Below the pieces are notes generated by a model. It ran no database searches and was not told the DNA's origin. It saw only the letters and a list, made by a program, of their open reading frames with translations. Made by a program: the position numbers and the translations under genes. A stretch of DNA of 64,000 nucleotides from Coptis chinensis (taxonomy: Eukaryota > Streptophyta > Magnoliopsida > Ranunculales > Ranunculaceae), in the NCBI GenBank assembly GCA_015680905.1, contig CM027378.1:72383501-72447500 (forward strand). The letters run 5' to 3'. How positions within the stretch are numbered: position 1 is the stretch's first letter; each line of letters opens with the position of its first letter. This document shows positions 11,291 through 21,289 of the stretch, piece after piece.

Positions 11291-12585
11291 AAAACTTAGT
11301 ATTAATGTATGCACAAGTTTCAGAATACAAAATTTAAATACTAATAGACACTATATGATAATATTACCTGCCCCTCCCCCAAACATCGCGAGCCACGCAC
11401 CGCATAGTCATACAATAGATGTGACACACAAGGGGCCACCTCCATAAACACCTCTCTTGAACTCCAAGTCATTGTTAGACTTTCTCACAATATTCACCGG
11501 AGGTACAGTACATGGACTTCCTCGTCATCCTCGTCATCCTCCTCCTCCTCCTCCGTCCTCGGCCTCCTCTTCCTCCTCGTCCTCCTCCTCTCGATCATCA
11601 ACACCCTCTTCTTCACTATCAAGATGACTTAGAACTACACTCTTCCCACGATCCATATTTACGCCATGGTCATCTACATCTAAATCTAAATCTACATCTA
11701 CATCTACATCTACATCACATCATCATCATCTCGTCCCTTTTCTTCTTTTTTGATTTCCTAACTCTACACCACTTACAACATTACCGGGATCATCCGCTTC
11801 CGATCCCCTACTTAACCGATGCCAAGTGGTTGTTCTCCTTCCTCTCTTTTTCTCAGCTCCTCATCGCGACCGAACTACTACTCCCCCACCTAACAACTTC
11901 TTAGCACCCGTGGAAAACACTTTTTGTGCATTCTTTCACATTCAGATTCTTTGTTCGAGGCATTGCTACAAAATAAATAGGAGTTAAAAATAAGACATTC
12001 AACTAATTCAAATTGTTGCAATACCAACGTGAAAAAACAAAGAACAAAATAAGGCGGTGTGCATGCCAATCTATATCTAAGGTGTGCATGTATCTAGGCA
12101 AACTATACTCCTCTATTAAATCCCCCCTCCACACACTAACAAAAAAAACCCAATCTAATTGATAAATAGACACTCAAAGGTCCAAAGCTGTAATGAGCGC
12201 GTGAACCTTAACATCAAGGGCAAAGACATTAGACATCTAATGAATGAAAAAAGTAACCTACTCAAAATTGCAAAAATCTTGCTCATGTGTGCAAATAAGA
12301 TCCCAGTAAATCCAACTCACAATAATCATTACAAATTACTCATCATGAATTAAAAAAGAAAACAAAAAAACCCAAAAATCCAATTTCTCAAAGTAAAACA
12401 TTTGAGAAAAACACCTGAAAAGTCAAAAGTCAAAAATAAAACGAAAAGCCTTTTTCAAAGAACACTTAAATCTCAAAAATTAGAACATAAAATTATATCA
12501 ATTGGTTCCAAATTCAGATAAATCGTAAATCTAATAGAAAAGAAATCCCATTTCATAAAATTAAAAAAAATTTCCCGGAACCAAC
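11291..12585. other. MULE interior spacer with low-complexity tracts
   Basis: Contains CTC/TCC-rich (11,520-11,600) and ACATCTACATCT-type (11,680-11,720) simple repeats, then AT-rich spacer. The acidic run on the minus strand may belong to the PMD gene. No other coding evidence is seen. Confidence 0.45.
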
Positions 12586-12890
12586 CTTTGGAAATCCATT
12601 CAACGACCTCCATTCTCAAACCCAAATCTAAATCCCCACCTTTCAACCTTGCCAAATAATCATGTCTAGGCATATGTTCAGATTCTTTCTCAACCATTAA
12701 CCCAACACACTCATCACTATGCAAAGAAAACAAAAAAGGCTAGTATTTTGATTAAAGTTTTGTGAATGCCAAATATTTTCTTCATAGTTTATTGCTCCAA
12801 AGAACTCCATTATCAGAATCATCAAAACACATAAGACTGTTGTTGTCTTCTGCACAGAACAAAAGACTTGATGATGTGCAAATCAAAACT
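12586..12890 (-). pseudogene. Captured cyclin D exon-1 fragment
   Basis: On the minus strand SSSLLFCAEDNNSLMCFDD (about 12,885-12,830) matches the acidic N-terminus of CYCD2/CYCD4-type cyclins. After two stops and a spacer come SDECVGLMVEKESEHMPRHD and YLARLKGGDLDLGLRMEVVE (about 12,722-12,600), the start of the cyclin box. Homology stops after WISK, exactly at a GT (AAAG|GTTGG at about 12,586), which is where CYCD exon 1 normally ends, so genomic DNA including intron sequence was captured. The LxCxE-type Rb-binding motif is changed (LLFCAED). It is fused downstream of the PPR fragment in the same orientation. In-frame stops make it non-functional as a cyclin. Confidence 0.75.
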
Positions 12891-12907
12891 ACAACACGGG
12901 ATGTTTT

Positions 12908-13048
12908 AAGCTTTCCACATGCTTTGAATAGTGATGGATATATGAAATTTGTTGGGATAGTGTTGGTTTTGTGGAATTGAGTGTAGAGTGATAGTGCTTC
13001 TTTGTATAGTCCATTTGAGAATAGTTTTTTTATGTCTCCTCCTTTCAT
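12908..13048 (-). pseudogene. Captured PPR protein N-terminal fragment
   Basis: A minus-strand frame starting at ATG 13,048 reads KKLFSNGLYKEALSLYTQFH followed by IPTNFIYPSLFKACGKL. This is the typical first motif of plant pentatricopeptide repeat proteins (a short 'G.Y.EAL.LY..' helix and a 'P..F.YP.LFKAC..L' helix). Only about 47 residues remain of a family usually 400-900 residues long. The homology stops at an AAGCTT at about 12,908, where cyclin-D-like sequence begins in the same frame. PPR proteins bind organellar RNA; this fragment cannot do so. It is best read as a host gene fragment captured by the MULE. Confidence 0.75.
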
Positions 13049-13785
13049 CCACTTTTTTTTTTTTTTTTTTTTTTAATGTTTAAGTTTGCAAAAAATGGAT
13101 TTAAACCAATTGAAGTAGTTGCTCCACTTTGTTGACTTTTATTTGCCGTTTTTTCAAACCAACCTACTTAAACTGGCTCAGTTTATTTCTCTACCATTGG
13201 ACATCAAATCAAATTGGTTTTCCTCACCCTCGTACACTATTATTTGAGGATATGAGGATGAAAACTTTAAAATCATTGGACGGGAGTTGTTGTACATTAT
13301 TGAAAGTTCTTCATGTTGGTGAATAATTAATTGTCTTGTATCCTTCGTGTTTTACTTGCAATCAAACAAGTAGTCTTCTTTAGGTTGTAAAATACATATG
13401 GAACTAAAAGAATTGAATCAAAGGCTATTAACATATCCCAAAAAATTATACTAGTTTAGGTTTTATCTTACTAATGGTTCAACCTAAGTTTACTAAAGGA
13501 TAACTACAACTATAATTATTAAAACTCTAAATTTGGTTTGAATCACACATATATATATATAGCTCCTCTTGGCCATCTTATTCAATTCTATCATTTTAAT
13601 TTGACGACATATTCTCCTAGCATGTTTGTTTGTTGGTTCTCTATCAATTACCTGATTATGTTGATCTATTTTCTTACTTACTGAAAGATAAGTGTTTTGT
13701 TTAAGCAGCAAATTAGTACTTATTGGAATAAATGTACGCCATACATGATATAGTTCAAAGTACTGTGAGGTATTATGAAATTTGT
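13049..13785. other. MULE interior spacer
   Basis: Begins with a ~22-base T tract (13,051-13,073), then AT-rich sequence with a short ATATATAT run near 13,547. No coding or RNA gene evidence. Confidence 0.5.
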
Positions 13786-13789
13786 TGAA

Positions 13790-14710
13790 ATCTAAACATT
13801 TAGATTTGTTAGTGTAGCTTGCATCTCCTTCTAGAATAGATGCAGTAAGGAAATGAAGCTACAGACTACACAGACTATAGGGAAGATAGAGAGATTCTCC
13901 TTGCTTGCATACCCTTTCTTACTTCTTTTCCTTTCTTACGCTCTTCGATAGTTGCAATCTTGGATTACAGGAAGAACCAGATGGCTACATCTAATAGGTT
14001 AGAATCTATCCTAACTTCCTATAAACCTACCTGTAGGAGGAAGATCTTGCTCTCTCCTAGGGTGAGGAAGCAGGGAAGAAGTCTGTCAACAAGAAGAGAT
14101 TCGATCCTTCATGCGCCTAGCTACGAGGACCTGCGCCCAACCAATTCTACAAGGACCTGCGCCCTATCTCAATCAGTACTTATCTCTCCAAGGAGGAGCC
14201 TACTAGGCCCTTCACTCCTGAATGGGTATAGAGATGTCTTCAACAAAGCATGTCCCCGAAAGACGACTTTCTCACCCTACCCGCCCCCTAAATTAGATAT
14301 AAGTTCGGTACGGGTTGGGGGTAAAGCTAAGCCAAACTACCACCTACCCCTCGCTTGAGGGATGTTGTGAGAGGTAGTACCCCTTCTTGGCCGAGAGCGT
14401 ACATAAATGATGTGGTCCCCGGATTACGAATATTAGTAACAAGAGATTGGTCTTTTGTAGTGTGATGAGTAACTATAGAGATCGAGGTTGAGATCAAATC
14501 ACATCAAAGGCTTGGCCACCGAAAGTAAGACAGCTCTTTCCCTCTTTTGTTTTCATCCCCGCATGTTGGTATGTCCGCAAGACCCAGCAAAGCGAATATA
14601 ATCCTCATCAAGTTCCCTCGGGACTCTCTCTTTTTGTAGTTCATAACTTTAAGGCAACGACAAACCGCTTTGGTTAAGCACCAGCCGACCGCGGACTTAG
14701 AATCAGACCT
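13790..14710. other. Compositionally distinct block, possible organelle-derived insert
   Basis: G+C is visibly higher than on either side, and the wording (short purine-rich and CCTACCCGCCCCC tracts, scattered gene-less text) resembles plant mitochondrial intergenic DNA. An open frame at 13,960-14,358 (+) encodes a basic, Ser/Arg-rich peptide with no family I recognise. I offer this as a possible nuclear insertion of mitochondrial DNA, unproven. Confidence 0.3.
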
Positions 14711-14799
14711 TGGTTACGTTTTTGGAATTTTTGTACTTAAATCATACAAAAATGGGGTTTATTCAACAATTTTGAGTATATATGCCATCGTTTCCATAT

Positions 14800-15050
14800 G
14801 CAAGCTCATGACCTACGAAGTCTCGAGCTCGAAAGCGGTCGAAGCTTCACTCGAGCTCGCTTTGTAAAACGAAGTCGAGTCGAAATGAAGTCGAAGCTCG
14901 AGCTAATTATAATTCAAATCGAAGTCGAAGTTTGAGCACAAAGTGGAGTTCGACATTGAGTTTGACCTCGCTCGAACTTCGACTCGAAAACTCACGAGCG
15001 AATCTGAGCATGCATGCCAAGATTCTCGCTCGACTCGATGACCACCCCTA
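14800..15050. mobile_element. Truncated hAT-type element fragment
   Basis: Rich in TCGAGCTCGAAG-type repeats and ends CTCGATGACCACCCCTA at 15,034-15,050. This is nearly the same right tip as the complete hAT element at 45,821-46,391 (CTCGATGACCAGCCCTA). No matching left tip is visible, so only the right part remains. Confidence 0.6.
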
Positions 15051-15107
15051 ATCAAAGGGGAACAACTGTCGATACTCGATCTTAAGTCTCTAACTCAAAA
15101 ACTAAAT

Positions 15108-15247
15108 TGAATCAAACATAACATTATATATATAAAAAAAAAAAAAAATAGAAAGATAGAACAGTTACCTGAAACAGAGCTATATATTTATTTTGAATCA
15201 AGCAAGCAGTACTCCAGTCGATATGGCCTCAAATAAAAATCTAGTGA
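15108..15247. repeat. Direct repeat copy 1 (~140 bp)
   Basis: The phrase TTGAATCAAACATAACATTA through CAAATAAAAATCTAGTGATA recurs at 17,038-17,178 with a few substitutions and indels. The two copies flank 1.8 kb of unrelated sequence. They do not start TG or end CA, so I do not call them LTRs. Confidence 0.8.
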
Positions 15248-17037
15248 TACACATACACACACAAAAGAGAAAAAGGAAACTGAATAACTCTTCTATTAAT
15301 TAGTGTATTTAGCTACACTTTGGAAAACTCAATTTTCTGCACTTTGTTGCTAAATAGTGGGATATTATGTATCAAGATTGTATTGTGTGGATAAGATTTT
15401 TGGGGTGTTTGCTTAGTTGGATCTGCTATTGGATTTCTTTGTTCTCTATGTGTGAGTTACCTAAATCTACTTTGCTTAACAAACGTTTTCTTTTACTAAT
15501 AATGTACTAACATAAAAGAATGAGTGTTTACATTTGGTGTGTGAAAAGGATGTTGTTCTATGATATCCTTCCTTCCGCCATGAATGCCACCTATAATCAC
15601 GGTCGGCGCTTTGCTAGAATGCTACCCTACATTATTGAAAATATCTCAAATAAATAATATATGTGATGTTGAATTAGTGCTCAAGTGGTGTCTTGTCATC
15701 TTTTCACCTTTGATCGATCTGTATGAACTCTATGTTGAATTTGGTATCGTTTCTACATTTCTCTTGATCACATCTTTGTTGGAAGATTTAGACTTTGGAT
15801 TCGGTTAGCTTTTTGAGAAATATTTCAGAATAAGGTTTGTGACTTTGTACAACTTAAAGATTTAATTTAGTTGACTGAGATCGGTACCATAAACTAGTAA
15901 TCTGATGAGAATTTGAAGAGTAGTAACTTCCCGATAGTTACCTTTGAGAGTTTATCCGACGTTGAAGTGTTCGATTTACTATGTATTGGTGCCGATCGGT
16001 TAACTGAAACACAATAAGCATCTAAGTATATTGGTTGTATATAAAGCACAGACGCTTTGGCTTGATTCAGGACAATGAATTGGTCATTAGTTCACATAAG
16101 GGTTTGTTGTACTCGTAGTACCTAGCTTTATTCACCGTTCCTGAGAAGGAAGTACGCCCAAGTAGCAAGATTGACTCCTCGCGATAAGCCAAAGTGATGA
16201 CGAAACATTCAATCGAAAGTCCAAGATATAGCCCAAATAAGTCTAATTTGGATTGGCAGTCCAGTTTGACAACATACGACAAAATGATCATAACTTTCTC
16301 TAAAAACCTTTGTTTTGCGAACCATAAATTTGGTTGGAAACTAGACTTCATGAGCTTTCTAGTGGTGTGTGTTATGTATGGAGAAACGTCCTGTTCAGAT
16401 TCAAGTTTGACTTTGAACTTAGAAGAAAATCAGGAATAGTTTTAATGCTTGTCTCTTCAAGATCCTAAGTTTGTATTTAGCTATAAATTCTCTAAGACTT
16501 GTAATGGAAGTAGAGCAGTATTTGAATGAAGATATAGGACTTTTATTGAGAAGAAGTGGTTCTTCTTGGTGAAACAACTCTTATCTCTTTGGTGGATTCC
16601 ATAGAGTGGTGAGTTCTAGTAACACAACTCTTATCCCTTTGGTGGATTTCCATAGGGCAAATGAGTTCTTTGTTTTCTTTTAGTTTGTGCTTGTATTTAC
16701 TTCCTATTACACCATTCTAAATGGTGTCACAAAGAGCTTGTCTAACTTCACTTCTCTCGATTATCAATTGATTTATCCTTCCCGAGTTTGGTGAATGCAA
16801 AACTTCGATATCATTTGATGTGGATCTTACAGAACGTATCTATATATATCCGCTATACTTGCGAAAATATAAATTTTGTTATACTTTCGAAATCTTGTGA
16901 AACTTGTGTTAGATGGATGACCACTAGCTAGGTTCAAATTTTATTTTGGTTTTCATGCATTCTTAACTTCATTTTAAGAATGAGTGATATCAACGAGGGA
17001 AAGTACAAAAAAATGGGTGTCTAGAATTCAAAAGAAT
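15248..17037. other. Segment between the two ~140 bp direct repeats
   Basis: AT-rich with no recognisable protein. A short tandem phrase (CAACTCTTATC[T/C]CTTTGGTGGATT) occurs twice at about 16,577-16,650. CCATTCTAAATGGTGTCACA at about 16,712-16,731 loosely recalls an LTR end plus primer site, but no partner LTR is seen. Confidence 0.4.
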
Positions 17038-17178
17038 TGAATCAAACATAACATTATATATATATAAAAAAAAGATAGAAAGATAGAACAGCTTACACAA
17101 ACAGAGCTATATATTTATTTTGAATCAAGCAAAGCGATTACTCCGGTCGATATGGCCTCAAATAAAAATCTAGTGATA
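17038..17178. repeat. Direct repeat copy 2 (~140 bp)
   Basis: Second copy of the repeat at 15,108-15,247, in the same orientation. It directly precedes the inner edge of the right MULE arm. Confidence 0.8.
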
Positions 17179-17374
17179 TCAACAGAGAGACAATAAGTTC
17201 ATAACTTCATTGTTTGATTTAATGATTTATTTATTTTGAACTTGGATAAACATAACATTGATGTCTATGTCTCCATTTCTATAAATCGAAAAAAATAAAA
17301 AATATAAATAACTTAAACAAATCAAAAATCCCAATGTACATAAACAAAGTAAATAACTTAAACATCGAAACTCG

Positions 17375-18275
17375 ACAGAGAGTTAACTAAATATGCTACT
17401 TCACGAACTCGCGCCGAGTTCAAAACTCGACAAATTCAAAACTCCGGACAATTCACGAACTCGACGAATTTAGAACTCTGACAGAATTCACCGAACTCTG
17501 ACAGAGTTCAAAATTCTGACAAAATTCACCGAACTCTGACAGAGTTCAAAATTCTGACAAAATTCACCGAACTCGACAGTTTCAAAAACTCGACAATTCA
17601 AAACTCGAATTCACCGAACTCGACGAATTTAGAACTCTCGACAGAGTTCAAAACTCGACAATTCAATCGAACTCGACAGAGTTCAAAACTCTGACAGAGT
17701 TCAAAACTCTGACAGAATTCAAAACTCTGACAGAGTTCACCGAACTCTGACAGAATTTAGAACTCTGACAGAGTTCAAAACTCTGACAGAATTCAAAACT
17801 CTGACAGAGTTCACCGAACTCTGACAGAATTTAGAACTCTGACAGAGTTCAAAACTCGACAAATTCAAAACTCGACAAATTCACCGAACTCGATTGAATT
17901 TAGAACTCTCGACTGCATTCACCGAACTTTGATTGAATTTAGAACTCTGACAGAGTTCAAAACTCTGACGAAATTCACCGAACTCCTCGACAGAGTTCAA
18001 AACTCTGACAGAATTCAAAACTCGACGAATTTAAAACTCTGACGAGTTCACCGAACTCTGACAGAATTTAGAACTCTGACAGAATTCAAAACTCTGACAG
18101 AGTTCACCGAACTCTGACAGAATTTAGAACTCTGACAGAGTTCAAAACTCTGACAAAATTCAAAACTCTGACGGAATTCACCGAACTCGACGAATTTAAA
18201 CTCGACGAATTCACCGAACTCGGCCGAATTTCAAACTCGACAGACTAACCTAACTCCCGACAGAGTTCATCAAAT
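17375..18275. repeat. Subterminal array of short palindromic monomers, right arm
   Basis: The same monomer family as 355-2,135 in inverted orientation: units such as GAGTTCAAAACTC and AATTCACCGAACTC separated by TGACA. Copies here are more uniform than on the left, and many GAGTTC have become GAATTC, creating runs of EcoRI sites. Length is about half that of the left array. Confidence 0.9.
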
Positions 18276-18960
18276 ATGCTAACACCTAATTAAACACATT
18301 TAGCTCCTTGAACTGGACTTGCACCAACACCTAATTAAACACATTTAGCTCCTTGAACTGCTAAGCATAAGAGTAGTAGATTCTTCTGGCAGCTTAAAAC
18401 GACTCTAAAGCTAATACAAATAGGGGTGGTGTCGAAGTATTCAAGGATATTGATAGGTTAGTTGTTGCTTCTAGTCATATTGCATTTGGATCTTCCAAAT
18501 AATACAATAAGCAAAAAAATGCTCGAATCCAATATTTCTATCGGTTATTAGTTGTTGCTTCTAGTCATATGACATAGATGCAAGTTAAATCACATCCACT
18601 TCATAAGCAAATTTACATTCTTAAAACAAAAAGAATATTACTTGGTTTAATTTTATTACTTAATAAGGTTCGGTTTAATATAAGACAAACCGATATATGA
18701 AATGCTATCAGAAAAAGGAAGTATCAGTACCGCTTCTATCATTTTGATTTCAACGCTGAAGCATCTTGAGCCACCAAATATACACGAACAAAAAAAATAA
18801 CCTTTTTAGAACCTAACAACATAAACGGAAAACATTTCTTAAATTAGATGTGGTGAATTAGACCAGTAAGTTCACATACCCAGTGAAGGCATGCAGCAAA
18901 AGAAGAGTCGCACGAGATGGAAATCAAATCTGACAAAGCAATATATGGTTGTTTTTGTAG
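18276..18960. other. Unique insert in the right MULE arm
   Basis: No counterpart exists in the left arm. It opens with a ~49-bp direct duplication (AACACCTAATTAAACACATT...) at about 18,281-18,361, and a TTAGTTGTTGCTTCTAGTCA phrase occurs twice (about 18,459 and 18,547). No coding evidence. Confidence 0.5.
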
Positions 18961-19455
18961 ATCCCTCAGATTAGTCGATCCCTCTCTTTTTTTGGTTAGA
19001 TCGGTCTCTTTTTTTGGTTAGATCGGTTTTTTTTTTCTTTTTTTGAGAAGATGATGAAGAGAGAACTTGAATTTCGGTTTTTTTTTTTTTGTTAGATCGG
19101 TCTCTTTTTTTGGTTAGATCGGTTTTTTTTTCTTTTTTGAGAAGATGATGAAGAGAGAACTTGAATTTCGGTTTTTTTTTTTTTTTTTTTGTTAGATCGG
19201 TCTCTTTTTTTGGTTAGATCGGTTTTTTTTTTTCTTTTTTTGAGAAGATGATGAAGAGAGAACTTGAATTTCGGTTTTTTTTTTTTTTTTTGGTTAGATC
19301 GGTCTCTTTTTTTGGTTAGATCGGTTTTTTTTTTTTTTTTGAGAAGATGATGAAGAGAGAACTTGAATTTCGGTTTTTTTTTTGGTTAGATCGGTCTCTT
19401 TTTTTGGTTAGATCGGTTTTTTTTTTCTTTTTTTGAGAAGATGATGAGGAAAATA
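18960..19455. repeat. ~100-bp tandem array near the right MULE tip
   Basis: About four and a half copies of a unit containing GGTTAGATCGGTCTCTTTTT, a T tract, GAGAAGATGATGAAGAGAGA and ACTTGAATTTCGG. The left arm carries the unit once (bases 45-140, inverted), so the array expanded on one arm only. Confidence 0.9.
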
Positions 19456-19557
19456 CATATTTACCCTCATTGAGATCTTCAGATCTAGAGGTCGGATCCG
19501 ACGGCTCAAGAGGAGAGTGAGGTAAGGGTGGCACTCTAAGAGTGGCACCCTAGACAA

Positions 19558-19560
<3 letters not shown>

Positions 19561-19648
<88 letters not shown>

Positions 19649-19650
19649 TG
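19561..19650. repeat. (TA)n microsatellite followed by a T tract
   Basis: About 70 bases of pure TA dinucleotide followed by about 20 T, just outside the right end of the MULE. Confidence 0.95.
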
Positions 19651-20042
19651 ATTCTCTGTTTTTTCCTTTGCTTGACTTTTAAAAAATTAGAGCAATATGA
19701 ATTTGTTGACATTACTATATTCATTATTATTATTATTATTTACATTTCCTAACTAATCGGATTCAATCAATAAATTCCGTTGCTGAGACTTGAACTCAAT
19801 TCTATCGGGTGGCAGCCGATTATCCTAACCAACTAGACAAATTGATTACGTTTTTTTACTTCTTCATGTAAAAATTGTTCATGACTTATCTCATTCCTAT
19901 AAATCTCTTTACTGAATTAAACACACATTTTAACATTCCACTATATAATAATTTTTTTTTCTTTTGAGTCTCTGTTTTTTTCCTTTGCTTGACTTTTAAA
20001 AAATTAGAGCAATATGAATTTGTTGACATTACTATATTTATT
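19642..20042. repeat. Pair of ~90-bp direct repeats
   Basis: Copy 1 at about 19,650-19,735 and copy 2 at about 19,960-20,045 share CCTTTGCTTGACTTTTAAAA and AATTAGAGCAATATGAATTT, with one or two mismatches. They flank a 220-bp segment holding a tRNA-like sequence. Confidence 0.8.
19776..19847 (-). tRNA. tRNA-Glu-like relic (pseudogene or SINE head)
   Basis: On the minus strand GTCTAGTTGGTTAGGATAAT matches the D-arm/A-box of plant tRNA-Glu. A hairpin ATCGG-CTGCCAC-CCGAT follows, then a B-box-like GAGTTCAAGTCTC and the 3' acceptor strand CAACGGA. The total span is about 72 nt, as for a tRNA. The 5' acceptor strand does not pair with the 3' strand, and the anticodon position reads GCC instead of a Glu anticodon, so it is unlikely to be functional. 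Confidence 0.45.
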
Positions 20043-21066
20043 ATTTTTTTTATTTTTTTTTTTTACGTTTTTTATTGTCGGATTTGTTAGACATTAAATT
20101 ATTTATTTTTACTATGTCACCCACCCACGAGGTGTGTTTTGGTTGTTGCGAGAAGCGTTTCTTGTGAACACACTTTTTAGTGGAGAATCTAAGTGGGTGT
20201 TTGGGTCTCATTTTTTCTTAAAACGCATTTTTATGAAAAAATATTTATTCTAAAAATAGTTTTTGAATAAACATGTTTGGTTGTGATTTTTCTTAAAAGT
20301 TATTTGATCAAATCAGATTTCGTACTATATTTCGACATATCGCAGCATAAAGTACTAAAATCTAAAATATCTTTACAATTCATTTGCCTTGAGCACCCAA
20401 AGAGTTTCCCTCAAAGATAAATAGTTTTTTAACTTGAAAAACAAATTTTACCTAATTATCATAAAACTAGTTTTTGGGACCAAAAAATGTTTTTTAGATA
20501 AAAAAACTATTTTTTTTTTAAATAGAGAACAAATACATTTATTTTTTCAAAAAATATTTTTTCACTAATAAACACTTTTTAGCAATAAATAAATAGAATC
20601 CTCCGCCCCTAAAAAGCTTAAATGACAAAGATTTTTCACTCAGAAGTGTCAAACCATGACAAATTGTGCTTGTGATATGGCCAGATAAAAGATAATTCAA
20701 GTGAAATTGTGTAATACTATTGGACCCTACAGAGAACTCTACTCAATGTCCCTCTCATACATAATTTTGCGCTATGTTTATCTAAGAGCTTCAAAGATAT
20801 AAATTTTGGTTCGCATGATTAAATTAAATATGTATACATGTCATTGAAAAGTATCTTAGCAAAAGAGATGCAAGTAAAGCATCATCTTACTTTTTTTTTA
20901 TCTCGAAGAGGATGTTAATGCCTTGGAAGAAAATAGAAAAAAATATATCTCTTTGTTATAAATGACGCAAAACACTTGTCTGAAATCTGAATATACAAAA
21001 TGGCTAGTGTTGTCCACGGCATTGTACTAGTTACCCCTTTTAACACTATGCATTGGAATGAGTTCG
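20043..21066. other. AT-rich spacer left of the CACTA element
   Basis: No coding or RNA evidence. Includes long T-rich tracts. Lies downstream of the last TFIIB-like exon (minus strand). Confidence 0.5.
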
Positions 21067-21190
21067 TCATTGACAAAGAGTGCCAAGATTCTTTAGGTCT
21101 TCATCCTTGGCATACCAATTAGATATCAACCTTATGTATATGGATAAAGGTCCTTGGTGTGTTCTGCCACTGCAGTTGTTGTTGCAACAT
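21067..21190 (-). pseudogene. TFIIB-like pseudogene, last exon
   Basis: After an intron end TATATATGCAG, the minus strand encodes DVATTTAVAEHTKDLYPYT and then, in another frame, LISNWYAKDEDLKNLGTLCQ and a stop at 21,067. Plant TFIIB ends with a second cyclin-like repeat reading '...GVAEGTIRNSYKDLYPY...P.WYAKEEDLKNL...'. Compared with that, about four codons are missing and the frame breaks after PYT. The rest of the gene is at 37,152-38,013, with a 15.8 kb CACTA element in the intervening intron. TFIIB bridges TBP and RNA polymerase II; this copy is broken. Confidence 0.8.
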
Positions 21191-21289
21191 CTGCATATAT
21201 AAAACCCATTAGCTATTAATAAAGATTCTGTAACACAAATTCCAATCCTAACGTGAGAGTGAGACAGTGAGGCAATGCTCACTACACCA

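Larger units (their letters stand above)
17259..19486. repeat. Right terminal inverted arm of the giant MULE
   Basis: Reverse complement of the left arm, from the inner border GTCTCCATTTCT at about 17,270 through the subterminal array to the tip AGATCTTCAGATCT at about 19,473-19,486. It differs from the left arm by a shorter monomer array (about 0.9 kb against 1.8 kb), a unique insert at about 18,275-18,960, and an extra ~100-bp tandem array near the tip. Confidence 0.8.
1..19551. mobile_element. Giant Mutator-like element (MULE) with ~2.2 kb inverted arms
   Basis: The first ~110 bases recur inverted at about 19,380-19,486; both ends share the BglII-rich tip AGATCTGAAGATCT. Homology in inverted orientation resumes in the inner arm and ends near 2,238 on the left and 17,259 on the right, so each arm is about 2.2 kb. 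The interior encodes a FAR1/MuDR-type transposase and a plant-mobile-domain protein and carries captured host gene fragments, all known for MULEs. On the right, sequence beyond 19,486 ends in a GGGTGGCAC/GTGGCACCC motif at about 19,526-19,550. This may be the true tip, in which case the left tip lies about 65 bases before the window. The target duplication (9-11 bp in the family) cannot be checked because the left flank is missing. Confidence 0.8.

Noticed and set aside
11512-11904. 130-codon plus-strand frame rich in Pro, Leu and His
   Set aside because: Low-complexity sequence (CTC/TCC and ACATCT repeats); the minus strand is the more protein-like side (acidic tract upstream of the PMD gene).
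13960-14358. 132-codon plus-strand frame
   Set aside because: No recognisable family, biased Ser/Arg content, and located in a block of odd composition. Treated as chance open frame.
15108-17178. Interpretation of the 140-bp repeats as LTRs of a small retroelement (TRIM)
   Set aside because: No TG...CA ends, no convincing primer site just inside the left copy, no target duplication.
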